Origin: Eledone cirrhosa | Lineage: Eukaryota; Mollusca; Cephalopoda; Octopoda; Eledonidae | Direction: 5' to 3' | DNA: 64,000 bases | NCBI GenBank assembly: GCA_964016885.1 | Contig: OZ024742.1 | Coordinates: forward strand, 11,548,181-11,612,180 | Shown: in pieces, positions 36,172 through 48,900 of the stretch | Position numbering within the stretch: the first letter of the stretch is position 1 | Layout of the letters: each line of letters opens with the position of its first letter | Notes under the pieces: generated by a model | Told to the model about the DNA's origin: nothing | What the model saw: the letters and a program-made list of their open reading frames with translations, nothing else | Databases searched by the model: none | Program-made: the position numbers and the translations under genes

Positions 36172-39100
36172 TTGGTGTGGTTATTGGTGCTGTTGTTATT
36201 GGTGTTGTTGTTATTGGTGTTGTTGTTATTGGTGTTGTTATTGGTGTTGTTATTGGTATTGTTGTTATTGGTGTTGTTGTTATTGGTGTTGTTATTGGTG
36301 TTGTTGTTATTGGTGTTGTTGTTATTGGTGTTGCTGTTATTGGTGTTGTTATTGGTGTTGTTGTTATTGGTGTTGTTGTTATTGCTGTTGTTGTTATTGG
36401 TGTTGTTGTTGGTGTTGTTGTTATTGGTGTTGTTATTGGTATTGTTGTTATTGGTGTTGTTATTGGTGTTGTTATTGGTGTTGTGGTTATTGGTGTTGTT
36501 GTTATTGGTGCTGTTATTGGTGTTGTTCTTATTGGTGTTGTTATTGGTGTTGTTATTGGTGTTGTTGTTATTGGTGTTGTTGTTATTGGTGTTGTTATTG
36601 GTGTTGTTGTTATTGGTGTTGTTATTGGTGTTGTTGTTATTGGTGTTGTTGTTGGTGTTGTTGTTATTGGTGTTTTTGTTATTGGTGTTGTTGTTGTTGT
36701 TGTTGTTATTGGTGTTGTTATTGGTGTTGTTGTTATTGGTGTTGTTGTTATTAGTGATGTTATTGGTGTTGTTGTTATTGGTGTTGTTATTGGTGTTGTT
36801 ATTGGTGTTGTTATTAATGGTGTTGTTGTTATTGGTGTTGTTGTTATTGGTGTTGTTGTTGGTGTTGTTGTTATTGGTGTTGTTATTGGTGTTGTTATTG
36901 GTATTGTTGTTATTGGTGTTGTTGTTATTGGTGTTGTTATTGGTGTTGTTATTGGTGCTGTTGTTATTGGTGTTGTTGTTATTGGTGTTGTTGTTATTGA
37001 TGTTGTTATTGGTGTTGTTGATATTGGTGTTGTTGCTATTGGTGTTGTTGCTAGTGTTGTTGTTATTGGTGTTGTTTTTATTGGTGTTGTTGCTAGTGTT
37101 GTTGTTATTGGTGTTGTTTTTATTAGTGTTGTTATTAATGGTGTTGTTGTTATTGGTGTTGTTGTTATTGGTGTTGTTATTGGTGTTGTTGTTATTGGTG
37201 TTGTTGCTAGTGTTGTTGTTATTGGTGTTGTTTTTATTGGTGTTGTTATTAATGTTGTTGTTGTTACTGGTGTTGTTGTTATTGGTGTTGTTATTAGTGT
37301 TGTTGTTATTGGTGTTGTTATTGGTGATGTTGTTGTTATTGGTGTTGTTGTTATTGGTGTTGTTGTTGGTGTTGTTGTTATTGGTGTTGTTGTTATTGGT
37401 GTTGTTATTAATGATGTTGTTGTTATTGGTGTTGTTGTTATTGGTGTTGTTGTTGGTGTTGTTGTTATTGGTGTTGTTGTTATTGGTGTTGTTGTTATTG
37501 GTGTTGTTATTGGTGTTGTTGTTATTGGTGTTGTTGTTGGTGTTGTTGTTGTTGGTGTTGTTGTTATTGGTGTTGTTATTGGTGTTGTTGATATTGGTGT
37601 TGTTGCTATTGGTGTTGTTGCTAGTGTTGTTGTTATTGGTGTTGTTTTTATTGGTGTTGTTGCTAGTGTTGTTGTTACTGGTGTTGTTTTTATTGGTGTT
37701 GTTGCTAGTGTTGTTGTTATTGGTGTTGTTTTTATTGGTGTTGTTGCTAGTGTTGTTGTTATTGGTGTTGTTTTTATTGGTGTTGTTATTAATGGTGTTG
37801 TTGTTATTGGTGTTGTTGTTATTGGTGTTGTTATTGGTGTTGTTGATATTGGTGTTGTTGCTAGTGTTGTTGTTATTGGTGTTGTTTTTATTGGTGTTGT
37901 TATTAATGGTGTTGTTGTTATTGGTGTTGTTGTTATTGGTGTTGTTATTGGTGTTGTTGATATTGGTGTTGTTGCTATTGGTGTTGTTGCTAGTGTTGTT
38001 GTTATTGGTGTTGTTTTTATTGGTGTTGTTGCTAGTGTTGTTGTTATTGGTGTTGTTTTTATTGGTGTTGTTATTAATGGTGTTGTTGTTATTGGTGTTG
38101 TTGTTATTGGTGTTGTTATTGGTGTTGTTGTTATTGGTGTTGTTGCTAGTGTTGTTGTTATTGGTGTTGTTTTTATTGGTGTTGTTATTAATGGTGTTGT
38201 TGTTATTGGTGTTGTTGTTATTGGTGTTGTTATTGGTGTTGTAGTTATTGGTGTTGTTATTGGTGATGTTGTTGTTATTGGTGTTGTTGTTATTGGTGTT
38301 GTTGTTGGTGTTGTTGTTATTGGTGTTGTTGTTATTGGTGTTGTTATTAATGATGTTGTTGTTATTGGTGTTGTTGTTATTGGTGTTGTTGTTGGTGTTG
38401 TTGTTATTGGTGTTGTTGTTATTGGTGTTGTTGTTATTGGTGTTGTTATTGGTGTTGTTATTGGTATTGTTGTTATTGGTGTTGTTGTTATTGGTGTTGT
38501 TGTTATTGGTGCTGTTGTTATTGGTGTTGTTATTGGTGTTGTTATTGGTATTGTTGTTATTGGTGTTGTTGTTATTGGTGCTGTTATTCGTGTTGTTGTT
38601 ATTGGTGTTGTTATTGGTGTTGTTATTGGTGTTGTTATTTTTGGTGTTGTTATTGGTGTTGTTATTGGTGTTGTTGTTATTGGTGTTGTTATTTTTTGGT
38701 GTGGTTATTGGTGCTGTTGTTATTGGTTTTGTTGTTATTGGTGTTGTTGTTATTGGTGTTGTTATTGGTGTTGTTATTGGTATTGTTGTTATTGGTGTCG
38801 TTGTTATTGGTGTTGTTATTGGTGTTATTGTTATTGGTGTTGTTGTTATTGGTGTTGCTGTTATTGGTGTTGTTATTGGTGTTGTTGTTATTGGTGTTGT
38901 TGTTATTGCTGTTGTTGTTATTGGTGTTGTTGTTGGTGTTGTTGTTATTGATGTTGTTATTGGTATTGTTGTTATTGGTGTTGTTATTGGTGTTGTTATT
39001 GGTGATGTTGCTGTTATTGGTGTTGTTGTTATTGGTGTTGTTATTGGTATTGTTGTTATTGGTGTTGTTGTTGGTGTTGTTGTTATTGGTGTTGTTGTTA

Positions 39101-41220
39101 TTGGTGTTGTTATTAATGATGTTGTTGTTATTGGTGTTGTTGTTATTGGTGTTGTTATTGGTATTGTTGTTATTGGTGTTGTTGTTATTGGTGTTGTTAT
39201 TGGTGTTGTTGTTATTGGTGTTGTTGTTATTGGTGTTGCTGTTATTGGTGTTGTTATTGGTGTTGTTGTTAATGGTGTTGTTGTTATTGCTGTTGTTGTT
39301 ATTGGTGTTGTTGTTGGTGTTGTTGTTATTGGTGTTGTTATTGGTATTGTTGTTATTGGTGTTGTTATTGGTGTTGTTATTGGTGTTGTGGTTATTGGTG
39401 TTGTTGTTATTGGTGCTGTTATTGGTGTTGATGTTATTGGTGTTGTTATTGGTGTTGTTATTGGTGTTGTTGTTATTGGTATTGTTATTGGTGTTGTTGT
39501 TATTGGTATTGTTATTGGTATTGTTGTTATTGGTGTTGTTGTTATTGGTGTTGTTATTGGTGTTGTTTTTATTGGTGTTGTTGTTATTGGTGTTGCTGTT
39601 ATTGGTGTTGTTATTGGTGTTGTTGTTATTGGTGTTGTTGTTATTGCTGTTGTTGTTATTGGTGTTGTTGTTGGTGTTGTTGTTATTGGTGTTGTTATTG
39701 GTATTGTTGTTATTGGTGTTGTTATTGGTGTTGTTAATGGTGTTGTGGTTATTGGTGTTGTTGTTATTGGTGCTGTTATTGGTGTTGTTGTTATTGGTGT
39801 TGTTATTGGTGTTGTTGTTATTGGTGTTGTTATTGGTGTTGTTATTGGTGTTGTGGTTATTGGTGTTGTTATTGGTGTTGTTGTTATTGGTGTTGTTGTT
39901 ATTGGTGTTGTTATTGGTGTTGTGGTTATTGGTGTTGTTATTGGTGTTGTTGTTATTGGTGTTGTTGTTATTGGTGTTGTTATTGGTGTTGTTATTGGTG
40001 CTGTTGTTATTGGTGCTGTTATTGGTGTTGTTGTTATTGGTGTTTTTATTGGTGTTGTTATTGGTGTTGTTCTTATTGGTGTTGTTATTGGTGTTGTTGT
40101 TATTGGTGTTGTTGTTGGTGTTGTTGTTATTGTTGTTGTTTTTATTGGTGTTGCGGTTGGTGTTGTTGTTGGTGTTGTTGTTATTGGTGTTGTGGTTATT
40201 GGTGTTGTTGTTATTGGTGTTGTTGTTGGTGTTGTTGTTATTGGTGTTGTTATTGGTATTGTTGTTATTGGTGTTGTTATTGGTGTTGTGGTTATTGGTG
40301 TTGTTGTTATTGGTGCTGTTATTGGTGTTGTTGTTATTGGTGTTGTTATTGGTGTTGTTATTGGTGTTGTTCTTATTGGTGTTGTTATTGGTGTTGTTGT
40401 TATTGGTGTTGTTGTTGGTGTTGTTGTTATTGGTGTTGTTATTGGTGTTGTTGTTATTGGTGTTGTTATTGATGTTGTTGTTATTGGTGTTGTTGTTGGT
40501 GTTGTTGTTATTGGGGTTCTTTTTATTGGTGTTGTTATTGTTGTTGTTGTTATTGGTGTTGTTGTTATTGGTGTTGTTGTTATTGGTGTTGTTATTGGTG
40601 TTGTTATTGGTATTGTTGTTATTGGTGTTGTTGTTACTGGTGCTGTTATTGGTGTTGTTGTTATTGGTGTTGTTATTTGTGTTGTTATTGGTATTGTTGT
40701 TATTGGTGTTGTTGTTATTGGTGTTGTTATTGGTGTTGTTGTTATTGGTGTTGTTATTGGTGTTGTTATTGGTGTTGTGGTTATTGGTGTTGTGGTTATT
40801 GGTGTTCTTATTGGTGTTGTTGTTATTGGTGTTGTTATTGGTGTTGTTATTGGTGTTGTTATTGGTGTTGTTGTTATTGGTGCTGTTATTGGTGTTGTTG
40901 TTATTGGTGTTGTTATTGGTGTTGTTATTGGTGTTGTGGTTATTGGTGTTGTGGTTATTGGTGTTCTTATTGGTGTTGTTGTTATTGGTGTTGTTATTGG
41001 TGTTGTTATTGGTGCTGTTGTTATTGGTTTTGTTGTTATTGGTGTTGTTGTTATTGGTGTTGTTGTTATTGGTGTTGTTGTTGGTGTTGTTGTTATTGGT
41101 GTTGTTGTTATTGATGTTGTTGTTATTGGTGTTGTTGTTGGTGTTGTTGTTATTGGTATTGTTATTGGTGTTGTTGTTATTGGTGCTGTTATTGGTGCTG
41201 TTGTTATTGGTGCTGTTATT
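36172..41220. repeat. About 2.5-kb duplication in the GTT array with a 1-bp phase shift
   Basis: The distinctive ATTTTTTGGTGTGGTTATTG (about 36168 and 38692) is followed in both places by the same order of 12- and 15-bp units. The offset is 2,524 bp, which is 3 x 841 + 1, so the extra T in each TTTTTT shifts the frame once per copy. The end of the second copy is approximate. Confidence 0.75.
37020..38165. repeat. GCTAGT-bearing subdomain of the GTT array
   Basis: GTTGCTAGTGTTGTTGTT followed by ATTGGTGTTGTTTTTATTGGT forms a 39-bp subunit. It is repeated four times in a row at about 37617-37775 and again near 37030-37110, 37195, 37855 and 37985-38150. The TAG-containing variant is confined to this part of the array, showing local homogenisation. 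Confidence 0.8.
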
Positions 41221-42999
41221 GGTGTTGTTGTTATTGGTGTTGTTATTGGTGTTGTTATTGGTGTTGTGGTTATTGGTGTTGTTGTTATTGGTGTTGTTGT
41301 TATTGGTGTTGTTGTTATTGGTGTTGTTGTTGGTGTTGTCGTTATTGGTGTTGATGTTATTGGTGTCGTTCTTATTGGTGTTGTTGTTATTGATGTTGTT
41401 GTTGGTGTTGTTGTTATTGGTGTTGTTATTGGTATTGTTGTTATTGGTGTTGTTATTGGTGTTGTTGTTATTGGTGTTGTTATTGGTGTTGTTGTTATTG
41501 GTGTTGTTGTTATTGGTGTTGTTGTTGGTGTTGTTGTTATTGGTGCTGTTATTGGTGTTGTTGTTATTGGTGTTGTTGTTGGTGTTGTTGTTATTGGTGC
41601 TGTTATTGGTGTTGTTGTTATTGGTTATGTTATTGGTGTCGTTGTTATTGGTGTTGGTGTTGGTGTTGTTGTAATTGGTGTTGTTGTTATTGGTGTTGTT
41701 GTTGGTGTCGTTGTTATTGTTGTTGTTTTTATTGGTGTTGTTGTTATTGGTGTTGTTGTTATAGGTGTTGTTGTTGGTGTTGTTGTTATTGGTGTTGTTG
41801 TTATTGGTGCTGTTGTTATTGGTGTTGTTATTGGTGTTGTTATTGGTATTGTTGTTATTGGTGTTGTTGTTATTGGTGTTGTTGTTATTGCTGTTGTTGT
41901 TATTGGTGTTGTTGTTGGTGTTGTTGTTATTGGTGTTGTTATTGGTATTGTTGTTATTGGTGTTGTTGTTATTGGTGTTGTTGTTAGTGTTGTTGTTATT
42001 GGTGTTGTTATTGGTGTTGTTGTTATTGGTGTTGTTATTGGTGATGTTGTTGTTATTGGTGTTGTTGTTATTGGTGTTGTTGTCATTGGTGTTGTTGTTG
42101 GTGCTGTTGTTATTGGTGTTGTTGTTATTGGTGTTGTTATTAATGATGTTGTTGTTATTGGTGTTGTTGTTATTGGTGTTGTTATTGGTATTGTTGTTAT
42201 TGGTGTTGTTGTTATTGGTGTTGTTATTGGTTTTGTTGTTATTGGTGTTGTTGTTATTGGTGTTGCTGTTTTTGGTGTTGTTATTGGTGTTGTTGTTATT
42301 GGTGTTGTTGTTATTGCTGTTGTTGTTATTGGTGTTGTTGTTGGTGTTGTTGTTATTGGTGTTGTTATTGGTATTGTTGTTATTGGTGTTGTTATTGGTG
42401 TTGTGGTTATTGGTGTTGTTGTTATTGGTGCTGTTATTGGTGTTGTTGTTATTGGTGTTGTTATTGGTGTTGTTGTTATTGGTGTTATTATTGGTGTTGT
42501 TGTTATTGGTGTTGTTATTGGTGTTGTTGTTATTGGTGTTGTTGTTATTGGTGTTGTTGTTGGTGTTGCTATTGGTATTGTTGTTATTGGTGTTGTTGTT
42601 ATTGGTGCTGTTATTGGTGTTGTTGTTATTGGTGTTGTTGTTGGTGTTGTTGTTATTGGTGTTGTTGTTAGTGTTGTTGTTATTGGTGTTGTTTTTATTG
42701 GTGTTGTTATTGGTGTTGTTGTTATTGGTGATGTTGTTGGTGTTGTTGTTATTGGTGTTGTTGTTATTGGTGTTGTTATTAATGATGTTGTTGTTATTGG
42801 TGTTGTTGTTATTGGTGTTGATATTGGTGTTGTTATTGATATTGTTGTTATTGGTGTTGTTGTTATTGGTGTTGTTGTTATTGCTGTTGTTGTTATTGGT
42901 GTTGTTATTGGTGTTGTTGTAATTGGTGTTGTTGTTATTGGTGTTGCTGTTATTGGTGTTGTTATTGGTGTTGTTGTTATTGGTGTTGTTGTTATTGGT

Positions 43000-45900
43000 G
43001 TTGTTGTTATTGGTGTTGTTGTTGGTGTTGTTGTTATTGGTGTTGTTATTGGTATTGTTGTTATTGGTGTTGTTATTGGTGTTGTGGTTATTGGTGTTGT
43101 TTTTATTGGTGCTGTTATTGGTGTTGTTGTTATTGGTGTTGTTGTTATTGGTGTTGTTATTGGTGTTGTTGTTATTGGTGTTGTTATTGGTGTTGTTGTT
43201 ATTGGTGTTGTTATTGGTGTTGTTGTTATTGGTGTTGTTGTTGGTGTTGTTGTTATTGGTGTTGTTGTTATTGGTGCTGTTATTGGTGTTGTTGTTATTG
43301 GTGTTGTTATTGGTGTTGTTATTGGTGTTGTGGTTATTGGTGTTGTTATTGGTGTTGTTGTTATTGGTGTTGTTGTTATTGGTGTTGTTATTGGTGCTGT
43401 TGTTATTGGTGCTGTTATTGGTGTTGTTGTTATTGGTGTTGTTGTTGGTGTTGTTGTTATTGGTGTTGTTATTGGTGTTGTTGTTATTGGTGTTGTTATT
43501 GGTGTTGTTGTTATTGGTGTTGTTGTTATTGGTGTTTTTGTTGGTGTTGTTTTTATTGGGGTTGTTTTTATTGGTGTTGTTGTTGGTGTTGTTGTTATTG
43601 ATGTTGTTGTTATTGGTGTTGTTGTTGGTGTTGTTGTTATTGGTGTTGTTATTGGTGTTGTTGTTATTGGTGTTGTTGTTATTGGTGTTGTTGTTGGTGT
43701 TGTTATTGGTATTGTTGTTATTGGTGTTGTTGTTATTGGTGCTGTTATTGGTGTTGTTGTTATTGGTGTTGTTATTGGTGTTGTGGTTATTGGTGTTGTT
43801 ATTGGTGTTGTTGTTATTGGTGTTGTTGTTATTGGTGTTGTTATTGGTGTTGTTATTGGTGCTGTTGTTATTGGTGCTGTTATTGGTGTTGTTGTTATTG
43901 GTGTTTTTATTGGTGTTGTTATTGGTGTTGTGGTTATTGGTGTTGTTGTTATTGGTGTTGTTGTTATTGGTGTTGTTGTTATTGGTGTTGTTGTTGGTGT
44001 TGTTGTTATTGTTGTTGTTTTTATTGGTGTTGTTGTTATTGGTGTTGTTGTTGGTGTCGTTGTTATTGTTGTTGTTTTTATTGGTGTTGCGGTTATTGGT
44101 GTTGTTGTTATTGGTGTTGTTGTTGGTGTTGTTGTTATTGGTGTTGTTGTTATTGGTGTTGTTGTTATTGGTGTTGTTGTTGGTGTTGTTGTTATTGGTG
44201 TTGTTATTGGTATTGTTGTTATTGGTGTTGTTATTGGTGTTGTTGTTATTGGTGTTGTGGTTATTGGTGTTGTTGTTATTGGTGTTGTTGTTGGTGTTGT
44301 TGTTATTGGTGTTGTTGTTATTGGTGTTGTTGTTATTGGTGTTGTTGTTGGTGTTGTTGTTATTGGTGTTGTTATTGGTATTGTTGTTATTGGTGTTGTT
44401 ATTGGTGTTGTGGTTATTGGTGTTTTTATTGGTGTTGTTGTTATTGGGGTTGTTTTTATTGGTGTTGTTGTTGGTGTTGTTGTTATTGATGTTGTTGTTA
44501 TTGGTGTTGTTGTTGGTGTTGTTGTTATTGGTGTTGTTATTGGTGTTGTTGTTATTGGTGTTGTTATTGGTGTTGTTGTTATTGGTGTTTTTATTGGTGT
44601 TGTTGTTATTGGGGTTGTTTTTATTGGTGTTGTTGTTGGTGTTGTTGTTATTGATGTTGTTGTTATTGGTGTTGTTGTTGGTGTTGTTGTTATTGGTGTT
44701 GTTATTGGTGTTGTTGTTATTGGTGTTGTTGTTGGTGTTGTTGTTATTGGTGTTGTTATTGGTGTTGTTGTTATTGGTGTTGTTATTGGTGTTGTTGTTA
44801 TTGGTGTTTTTATTGGTGTTGTTGTTATTGGGGTTGTTTTTATTGGTGTTGTTGTTGGTGTTGTTGTTATTGATGTTGTTTTTATTGGTGTTGTTGTTGG
44901 TGTTGTTGTTATTGGTGTTGTTATTGGTGTTGTTGTTATTGGTGTTGTTATTGGTGTTGTTATTGGTGTTGTTATTCGTGTTGTTATTGGTATTGTTGTT
45001 ATTGGTGTTGTTGTTACTGGTGCTGTTATTGGTGTTGTTGTTATTGGTGTTGTTATTGGTGTTGTTATTGGTGTTGTGGTTATTGGTGTTCTTATTGGTG
45101 TTGTTGTTATTGGTGTTGTTATTGGTGTTGTTATTGGTGCTGTTGTTATTGGTTTTGTTGTTATTGGTGTTGTTGTTATTGGTGTTGTTGTTATTGGTGT
45201 TGTTGTTGGTGTTGTTGTTATTGGTGTTGTTGTTATTGATGTTGTTGTTATTGGTGTTGTTGTTGGTGTTGTTGTTATTGGTATTGTTATTGGTGTTGTT
45301 GTTATTGGTGTTGTTATTGCTGTTGTTGTTATTGGTGTTGTTGTTATTGGTGCTGTTATTGGTGCTGTTGTTATTGGTGCTGTTATTGGTGTTGTTGTTA
45401 TTGGTGTTGTTATTGGTGTTGTTATTGGTGTTGTTATTGGTGTTGTGGTTATTGGTGTTGTTGTTATTGGTGTTGTTGTTATTGGTGTTGTTGTTATTGG
45501 TGTTGTTGTTGGTGTCGTTGTTATTGTTGTTGTTTTTATTGGTGTTGTGGTTGGTGTTGTTGTTATTGGTGTTGTTGTTATTGGTGTTGTTCTTATTGGT
45601 GTTGTTCTTATTGGTGTTGTTGTTGGTGTTGTTGTTATTGGTGTTGTTATTGGTATTGTTGTTATTGGTGTTGTTATTGGTGTTGTTATTGGTGTTGTGG
45701 TTATTGGTGTTGTTGTTATTGGTGCTGTTATTGGTGTTGTTGTTATTGGTGTTGTTATTGGTGTTGTTGTTATTGGTGTTGTTATTGGTGTTGTTGTTAT
45801 TGGTGTTGTTGTTGGTGTTGTTGTTATTGGTGTTGTTATTGGTGTTGTTGTTATTGGTGTTGTTGTTGGTGTTGTTGTTATTGGTGTTGTTATTGGTGTT

Positions 45901-48900
45901 GTTGTTATTGGTGTTGTTATTTGTGTTGTTGTTATTGGTGTTGTTATTGGTGTTGTTATTGGTATTGTTGTTATTGGTGTTGTTGTTACTGGTGCTGTTA
46001 TTGGTGTTGTTGTTATTGGTGTTGTTATTGGTGTTGTTATTGGTGCTGTTGTTATTGGTATTGTTGTTATTGGTGTTGTGGTTATTGGTGTTGTTATTGG
46101 TGTTGTTGTTATTGGTGTTGTTATTGGTGTTGTTATTGGTGCTGTTGTTATTGGTTTTGTTGTTATTGGTGTTGTTGTTATTGGTGTTGTTGTTATTGGT
46201 GTTGTTGTTGGTGTTGTTGTTATTGGTGTTGTTGTTATTGATGTTGTTGTTATTGGTGTTGTTGTTATTGGTGTTGTTATTGGTGTTGTTGTTATTGGTG
46301 TTGTTATTGTTGTTGTTATTGGTGTTGTGGTTATTGGTGTTGTTATTGGTGTTGTTATTAATGGTGTTGTTGTTATTGGTGTTGTTGTTATTGTTGTTGT
46401 TTTTATTGGTGTTGTTGTTGGTGTTGTTGTTATTGGTGTTGTTGTTATTGATGTTGTTGTTATTGGTGCTGTTATTGGTGTTGTTGTTATTGGTGTTGTT
46501 ATTGGTGTTGTTATTAATGGTGTTGTTGTTATTGGTATTGTTATTGGTGTTGTTGTTATTGGTGTTGTTATTGGTGTTGTTGTTATTGGTGTTGTTATTG
46601 GTGTTGTTATTAATGGTGTTGTTGTTATTGGTATTGTTATTGGTGTTGTTATTGGTGCTGTTGTTATTGGTGTTGTTGTTATTGGTGTTGTTTTTATTGG
46701 TGTTGTTGTTGGTGTTGTTGTTATTGGTGTTGTTGTTATTGATGTTGTTATTATTGGTGTTGTTGTTGGTGTTGTTGTTATTGGTATTGTTATTGGTGTT
46801 GTTGTTATTGGTGTTGTTGTAATTGGTGTTGTTGTTATTGGTGTTGTTATTGGTGTTGTTGTTATTGGTGTTGTTGTTATTGGTGTTGTTGTTATTGGTG
46901 TTGTTGTTGGTATTGTTGTTATTGGTGTTGTTATTGGTGTTGTTGTTATTGGTGTTGTGGTTATTGGTGTTGTTGTTATTGGTGTTGTTGTTGGTGTTGT
47001 TGTTATTGGTGTTGTTGTTATTGGTGTTGTTGTTATTGGTGTTGTTGTTGGTGTTGTTGTTATTGGTGTTGTTAATGGTATTGTTGTTATTGGTGTTGTT
47101 ATTGGTGTTGTGGTTATTGGTGTTTTTATTGGTGTTGTTGTTATTGGGGTTGTTTTTATTGGTGTTGTTGTTGGTGTTGTTGTTATTGATGTTGTTGTTA
47201 TTGGTGTTGTTGTTGGTGTTGTTGTTATTGGTGTTGTTATTGGTGTTGTTGTTATTGGTGTTGTTATTGGTGTTGTTGTTATTGGTGTTTTTATTGGTGT
47301 TGTTGTTATTGGGGTTGTTTTTATTGGTGTTGTTGTTGGTGTTGTTGTTATTGATGTTGTTGTTATTGGTGTTGTTGTTGGTGTTGTTGTTATTGGTGTT
47401 GTTATTGGTGTTGTTGTTATTGGTGTTGTTGTTGGTGTTGTTGTTATTGGTGTTGTTATTGGTGTTGTTGTTATTGGTGTTGTTATTGGTGTTGTTGTTA
47501 TTGGTGTTTTTATTGGTGTTGTTGTTATTGGGGTTGTTTTTTTTGGTGTTGTTGTTGGTGTTGTTGTTATTGATGTTGTTGTTATTGGTGTTGTTGTTGG
47601 TGTTGTTGTTATTGGTGTTGTTATTGGTGCTGTTGTTATTGGTGTTGTTATTGGTGTTGTTGTTATTGGTGTTGTTGTTATTGGTGCTGTTATTGGTGTT
47701 GTTATTGGTGTTGTTGTTATTGGTGTTGTTATTGGTGTTGTTGTTATTGGTGTTTTTATTGGTGTTGTTGTTATTGGGGTTGTTTTTATTGGTGTTGTTG
47801 TTGGTGTTGTTGTTATTGATGTTGTTGTTATTGCTGTTGTTGTTGGTGTTGTTGTTATTGGTGTTGTTATTGGTGTTGTTGTTATTGGTGTTGTTATTGG
47901 TGTTGTTATTGGTGTTGTTATTGGTGTTGTTATTCGTGTTGTTATTGGTATTGTTGTTATTGGTGTTGTTGTTACTGGTGCTGTTATTGGTGTTGTTGTT
48001 ATTGGTGTTGTTATTGGTGTTGTTATTGGTGTTGTGGTTATTGGTGTTCTTATTGGTGTTGTTGTTATTGGTGTTGTTATTGGTGTTGTTATTGGTGCTG
48101 TTGTTATTGGTTTTGTTGTTATTGGTGTTGTTGTTATTGGTGTTGTTGTTATTGGTGTTGTTGTTGGTGTTGTTGTTATTGGTGTTGTTGTTATTGATGT
48201 TGTTGTTATTGGTGTTGTTGTTGGTGTTGTTGTTATTGGTATTGTTATTGGTGTTGTTGTTATTGGTGTTGTTATTGCTGTTGTTGTTATTGGTGTTGTT
48301 GTTATTGGTGTTGTTGTTATTGGTGTTGTTGTTGGTGTCGTTGTTATTGTTGTTGTTTTTATTGGTGTTGTGGTTGGTGTTGTTGTTATTGGTGTTGTTG
48401 TTATTGGTGTTGTTCTTATTGGTGTTGTTGTTATTGGTGTTGTTGTTGGTGTTGTTGTTATTGGTGTTGTTATTGGTGTTGTTGTTATTGGTGTTGTTGT
48501 TATTGGTGTTGTTGTTGGTGTTGTTGTTATTGATGTTGTTGTTATTGGTGTTGTTATTGGTGTTGTTGTTATTGGTGTTTTTATTGGTGTTGTTGTTATT
48601 GGGGTTGTTTTTATTGGTGTTGTTGTTGGTGTTGTTGTTATTGATGTTGTTGTTATTGGTGTTGTTGTTGGTGTTGTTGTTATTGGTGTTGTTATTGGTG
48701 TTGTTGTTATTGGTGTTGTTATTGGTGTTGTTATTGGTGTTGTTATTCGTGTTGTTATTGGTATTGTTGTTATTGGTGTTGTTGTTACTGGTGCTGTTAT
48801 TGGTGTTGTTGTTATTGGTGTTGTTATTGGTGTTGTTATTGGTGTTGTGGTTATTGGTGTTCTTATTGGTGTTGTTGTTATTGGTGTTGTTGTTATTGGT

